Made by a program: the position numbers and the translations under genes. Below, one piece after another: positions 61,792-64,000 of a DNA stretch of 64,000 nt; position 1 is the first letter of the stretch, and each line of letters starts with the position of its first letter. Source of the stretch: Psychroserpens sp. (GTDB taxonomy: Bacteria > Bacteroidota > Bacteroidia > Flavobacteriales > Flavobacteriaceae); contig JAEPNY010000002.1 in NCBI GenBank assembly GCA_017643165.1, positions 810,979 to 874,978 on the forward strand. Reading direction: 5' to 3'. The notes beneath the pieces were generated by a model. The model searched no databases. It worked only from the letters and a program-made list of their open reading frames with translations, and was not told the origin of the DNA.

Positions 61792-62610
61792 ATGCTCAAT
61801 CCAACACGAAGAAATAGAAATATAGGAACAGCTAAACAAGGTTATGGACAAGACAATAAACTTGTCGTTCCTTATCCAGCTGTTGAAATGAAATACTTCT
61901 ATGAAAGATTGGGAGAATATAAAGTAGTTGAAAGAAAAATAAATAATCATAAGTTTAAATTTGTAATAGAACAAACAAGAGAAAACTCATTTCACGCTTG
62001 TACTATTGACGATTTAGAAAAAATATTATCTGAAATCCCAAAAGAAGATTATGGCGATTTAGAATTAATTGTCTTAAGACAACCAACAAGAAAAGAAGAA
62101 AATTTAAAATCAGTTTGGGGAAGATTAATCTACTCTTACGAATTTGAAAACGAACATTTTCCTGCAATTATAATCGAGGCAATTGATTTAGAACGGAGTT
62201 TTAAATGGAGTAAGAAATTAAGTGTGGAATCGCAAAAAGAGTTGGAAAGACTTAAAGACGATGGACATAAAATAGTAATGGGAAAACGTTACTTTGAGGC
62301 TGAATATAAAATTGAGAATATAAGAGCAACTCAACTTTACAGAACATTACCTCACGAATTCGGACATTTTGTACATTATTTAAACGTTGTAGAGAAACCC
62401 GAAAAGCCTGATGAGGAATATGATGCTTGGGAAAAACGTTGGAATAAATATCATAGTTTACCAAGCTCGGAAAAAGAAAGTTTTGCTCACTCTTATGCTG
62501 ACAAATTTAAAAGCGAGTTAGAAACTAAAAATATAATTCCGTTTGACAGAATATTAGATTTAGATAAAATTAAAAAAGACGGATTGAAAATATCTGACTT
62601 TGAAAAATAA
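61792..62610 (+). CDS. cassette 13: putative zinc metallopeptidase
   Basis: 272 aa, no signal peptide. LPHEFGHFVHYL supplies HExxH (His188, Glu189, His192). A downstream Glu in SEKESFAHSYADKF (Glu229) is 37 residues after the second His, fitting a gluzincin-type third ligand. N-terminal part not recognised. Cytoplasmic, so likely intracellular proteolysis or toxin-like action; no immunity partner is seen in the cassette. Evidence is the motif only. Confidence 0.68.
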   Translation: MLNPTRRNRNIGTAKQGYGQDNKLVVPYPAVEMKYFYERLGEYKVVERKINNHKFKFVIEQTRENSFHACTIDDLEKILSEIPKEDYGDLELIVLRQPTRKEENLKSVWGRLIYSYEFENEHFPAIIIEAIDLERSFKWSKKLSVESQKELERLKDDGHKIVMGKRYFEAEYKIENIRATQLYRTLPHEFGHFVHYLNVVEKPEKPDEEYDAWEKRWNKYHSLPSSEKESFAHSYADKFKSELETKNIIPFDRILDLDKIKKDGLKISDFEK

Positions 62611-62612
62611 CA

Positions 62613-62824
62613 GGGCATAACACCGTGTATAGCTCATTGCGGTAGTTGGTTAAGCAGAAGAAATTTTCCCACAAATTATTATCTTTAGCTAATCGGAACA
62701 ATTAGTACGAGTTTAACCTCGCGCTTTCTGTCCCGCGGATTTTTCGCCAGGCTGAAGCCTGTCTCACCCAAGCACAAAGCGCTCGGCTAAAATCCGCAAC
62801 AAACCATACACGAACACGTTGGCT
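62613..62824 (+). repeat. attC-like site 13 (212 bp)
   Basis: Core GGGCATAAC (62613-62621) matches cassette 13 start (GTTATGCCC). Arms GTGTATAGCTCATTGCGG (62625-62642) and CCGCAACAAACCATACAC (62794-62811); right core GTTGGCT at 62818. Long terminal region with nested hairpins (AGGCTGAAGCCT). Four stem differences, all A.C on top. Confidence 0.9.
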
Positions 62825-62875
62825 GTAATTAAACCAAATAAGAAAATTTGGGTCAAATATCAAAAATCACAAATT

Positions 62876-63757
62876 ATGACCAGAAATAATTTATGGATAA
62901 TTGCATTGATGTTAGTATTTCTTGCATGCAGCAAAGACGACAATCCATTAGAGGAATCTGAACCAATTGAAACAGAAGGGTATAATATGCTTCTTATCGG
63001 GAATAGCTTTTTTAGACCTTATGCAGAAAAACTTGATATAATGGCAGTTGATGCTGGCTTTGAAAATCACACTAGTACGACTGTCTTTCGTGGGGGCGAA
63101 AATGGAAGACCTATCAATTTTTGGAATGATTCAACTAGTGCTGAACATCAACAGATAAAGTCTGTTCTTGATGCGGGTAATATTAAATACTTTGGGATGA
63201 CTTTTGGGCACGATTCAATCAATCGAATTGAAGGTCATCGCGCTTGGATAGACTATGCGTTACAGAACAATCCAGACGTAAATATTTTCATATCATTATC
63301 ACCTTTTGACTTTCCTAATGGAGATCCAAATGGAACTCGACCTGATTGGGATACATTTGCAGCAGAAAATGGATTTAACTCGATTCAAGAGTTCTATGAT
63401 TATTATATAACTGAGATCATACACAATGAAATTGTAGATGAATTGCGTATCGAATTCCCATCTACCAAAATATTTACTATCCCAACTGGATTGGCTACCT
63501 TTAATTTAGCACAAATGAAGCTGGATGGCTCATTGCTTGACCAAATTGAAATGTTTGGACCACGACCAAGCTCAATTTTTACGGATGCTAAAGGTCATCA
63601 GGGAGATATAGTTCGTGAAACAGGCGGTCTTATTTGGCTGAATAGCATCTATAATGTAGATCTAAATAGCAATACTTATGAAACAGGATTCAATACAGAC
63701 TTACACGAAATCGCAAAACAAATAACCGATAACCATGATTCAAATTACAAACAGTAA
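62876..63757 (+). CDS. cassette 14: SGNH-hydrolase-like lipoprotein
   Basis: 293 aa from MTRNNLWIIALMLVFLAC (Cys18, lipobox) at 62876. MLLIGNSFFRPYAEKL looks like the first SGNH block (Gly-Asn-Ser), followed by GMTFGHDSINRIEGHRAWIDYALQNNPDVNIFISLSPFD; a His-containing DAKGHQGDIV block near the end may supply the third part of the triad. Could be a carbohydrate esterase or similar. Known only by motif. Confidence 0.72.
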   Translation: MTRNNLWIIALMLVFLACSKDDNPLEESEPIETEGYNMLLIGNSFFRPYAEKLDIMAVDAGFENHTSTTVFRGGENGRPINFWNDSTSAEHQQIKSVLDAGNIKYFGMTFGHDSINRIEGHRAWIDYALQNNPDVNIFISLSPFDFPNGDPNGTRPDWDTFAAENGFNSIQEFYDYYITEIIHNEIVDELRIEFPSTKIFTIPTGLATFNLAQMKLDGSLLDQIEMFGPRPSSIFTDAKGHQGDIVRETGGLIWLNSIYNVDLNSNTYETGFNTDLHEIAKQITDNHDSNYKQ

Positions 63758-63797
63758 AGACCAACTATTTAAGAAATCAGGAATCTGAAAAACAACA

Positions 63798-63860
63798 ACA
63801 GCTAACACGGTGTATAGTGCATATCCTTCGGGATACGCACCATACACAAAACCGTTGTGC
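63798..63860 (+). repeat. attC-like site 14 (63 bp, minimal)
   Basis: Core ACAGCTAAC (63798-63806), arms GTGTATAGTGCATATCC (63810-63826) and GGATACGCACCATACAC (63831-63847), loop TTCG (63827-63830), right core GTTGTGC at 63854. Stem closes on a 4-nt loop: the simplest version of the site in the array. Confidence 0.9.
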
Positions 63861-63869
63861 AACATTAAG

Positions 63870-64000
63870 CTAATTTTTATTCAAAAATTTTTCTTTCACA
63901 TATCTCATCGAATACCCTACACGCTTAGAAATTTCTTCTACTGATTTGCCATTTTCAAACATTTCTTTTGAAATTTCCTTTTTGACCGATTTCATTAATT
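63870..64000 (-). CDS. cassette 15: reverse-strand HTH-like protein, 5' end may lie outside
   Basis: Reverse frame ends at 63870-63872. The visible peptide from an ATG at 63995 is MKSVKKEISKEMFENG followed by KSVEEISKRVGYSMRYVKEKF, a short helix-turn-helix of the transposase/resolvase or AraC-like type. The frame remains open to the edge, so it may be longer. Opposite orientation to the other 14 cassettes. Confidence 0.5.
   Translation of the reverse strand, partial: LMKSVKKEISKEMFENGKSVEEISKRVGYSMRYVKEKFLNKN

Larger units (their letters stand above)
51153..64000 (+). mobile_element. integron-like cassette array: 14 complete cassettes and a truncated fifteenth
   Basis: Cassette limits, cutting at G^TT: 51153-52180, 52181-53232, 53233-54054, 54055-55023, 55024-55762, 55763-56710, 56711-57014, 57015-57713, 57714-59351, 59352-60024, 60025-60779, 60780-61771, 61772-62818, 62819-63854, and 63855 to beyond the window. 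Each holds one or two + strand genes except cassette 7 (no evident gene) and the truncated 15 (reverse gene). The start of each cassette matches the reverse complement of its own 3' end over about 8-10 bases, e.g. GTTAGCAAAC / GTTTGCTAAC for cassette 3 and GTTGTGCCTA / TAGGCACAAC for cassette 9; cassette 7 is weakest. The array runs off the right edge. Confidence 0.88.

Noticed and set aside
62819..62875. TTG-started extension of the SGNH-like lipoprotein
   Set aside because: It starts on the recombination core itself; the lipobox signal begins at the ATG at 62876.
51991..63860. CRISPR array or REP/MITE family
   Set aside because: The repeats are 63-212 bp palindromes separated by genes of varying length; there are no uniform spacers or cas genes. 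MITE insertion would not yield cassette-specific complementarity between the start and end of each module.
50192..64000. Prophage or ICE carried by the tyrosine recombinase
   Set aside because: No phage structural, replication, relaxase or conjugation genes; instead, small modules with attC-like borders.

Overview
The window comes from a marine-type Flavobacteriaceae (Bacteroidota) chromosome. Evidence: AT-rich DNA, a flavobacterial proteorhodopsin paired with a Brp/Blh retinal-forming enzyme, a type IX secretion (T9SS) C-terminal sorting domain, a DUF6090 protein, a tricorn-type S41 protease, and a menaquinone (futalosine-independent) pathway. No tRNA or rRNA gene was seen.

Layout. 1-9.5 kb: a truncated coiled-coil protein, a lipoprotein metallo-hydrolase, two tiny membrane proteins, ettA, and a MarR-centred redox/pirin module whose two promoters carry related TTTCC-N2-GGAAA operators, then a secreted T9SS arginine/agmatine-deiminase-like enzyme. 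9.6-32.8 kb: an acyl-CoA carboxylase beta subunit and a dispersed menaquinone cluster (menE, menC, menA, menB, menD, menF and a hotdog thioesterase) interleaved with a CPBP protease, a tricorn protease, a desaturase/SDR pair, cvfB and others. 32.8-46.7 kb: an rRNA methyltransferase, proteorhodopsin and blh (divergent), dnaK, L-serine dehydratase, panB, a pseudouridine synthase, and a tight reverse operon DUF2891 - Nramp-like - pxpA - pxpB - pxpC for 5-oxoproline use. 46.9-50.1 kb: three uncharacterised envelope proteins.

50.2 kb to the end: the exceptional region. A tyrosine recombinase (50192-51115) is followed by 14 complete small cassettes and the start of a fifteenth. Nearly all carry one or two + strand genes. 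Each junction is an imperfect palindrome of 63-212 bp that behaves like an integron attC site. (i) Each site ends in a core GTT, and the first bases of each cassette are the reverse complement of the bases at that cassette's own 3' end, as expected if cassettes were once circles cut at G^TT. (ii) The spacer between core and stem is 3 nt on the left and 6 nt on the right in 13 of 14 sites. (iii) Of 40 mismatched stem positions that I counted by hand, 38 are A.C on the top strand and therefore G.T wobbles on the bottom strand, so the bottom strand is the better folder, as in integrons. The recombinase has the R-K-H-R-H-Y catalytic set and an IntI-like SPLD tail but lacks the IntI-specific insertion, so it looks like a non-canonical, Xer-sized integron integrase in the same orientation as its array. 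Cargo is mostly small lipoproteins and membrane proteins of unknown function, plus a CDF-type cation transporter, a serine hydrolase, a putative zinc metallopeptidase and one cassette with no evident gene. Whether this system is already described cannot be settled from the sequence alone.
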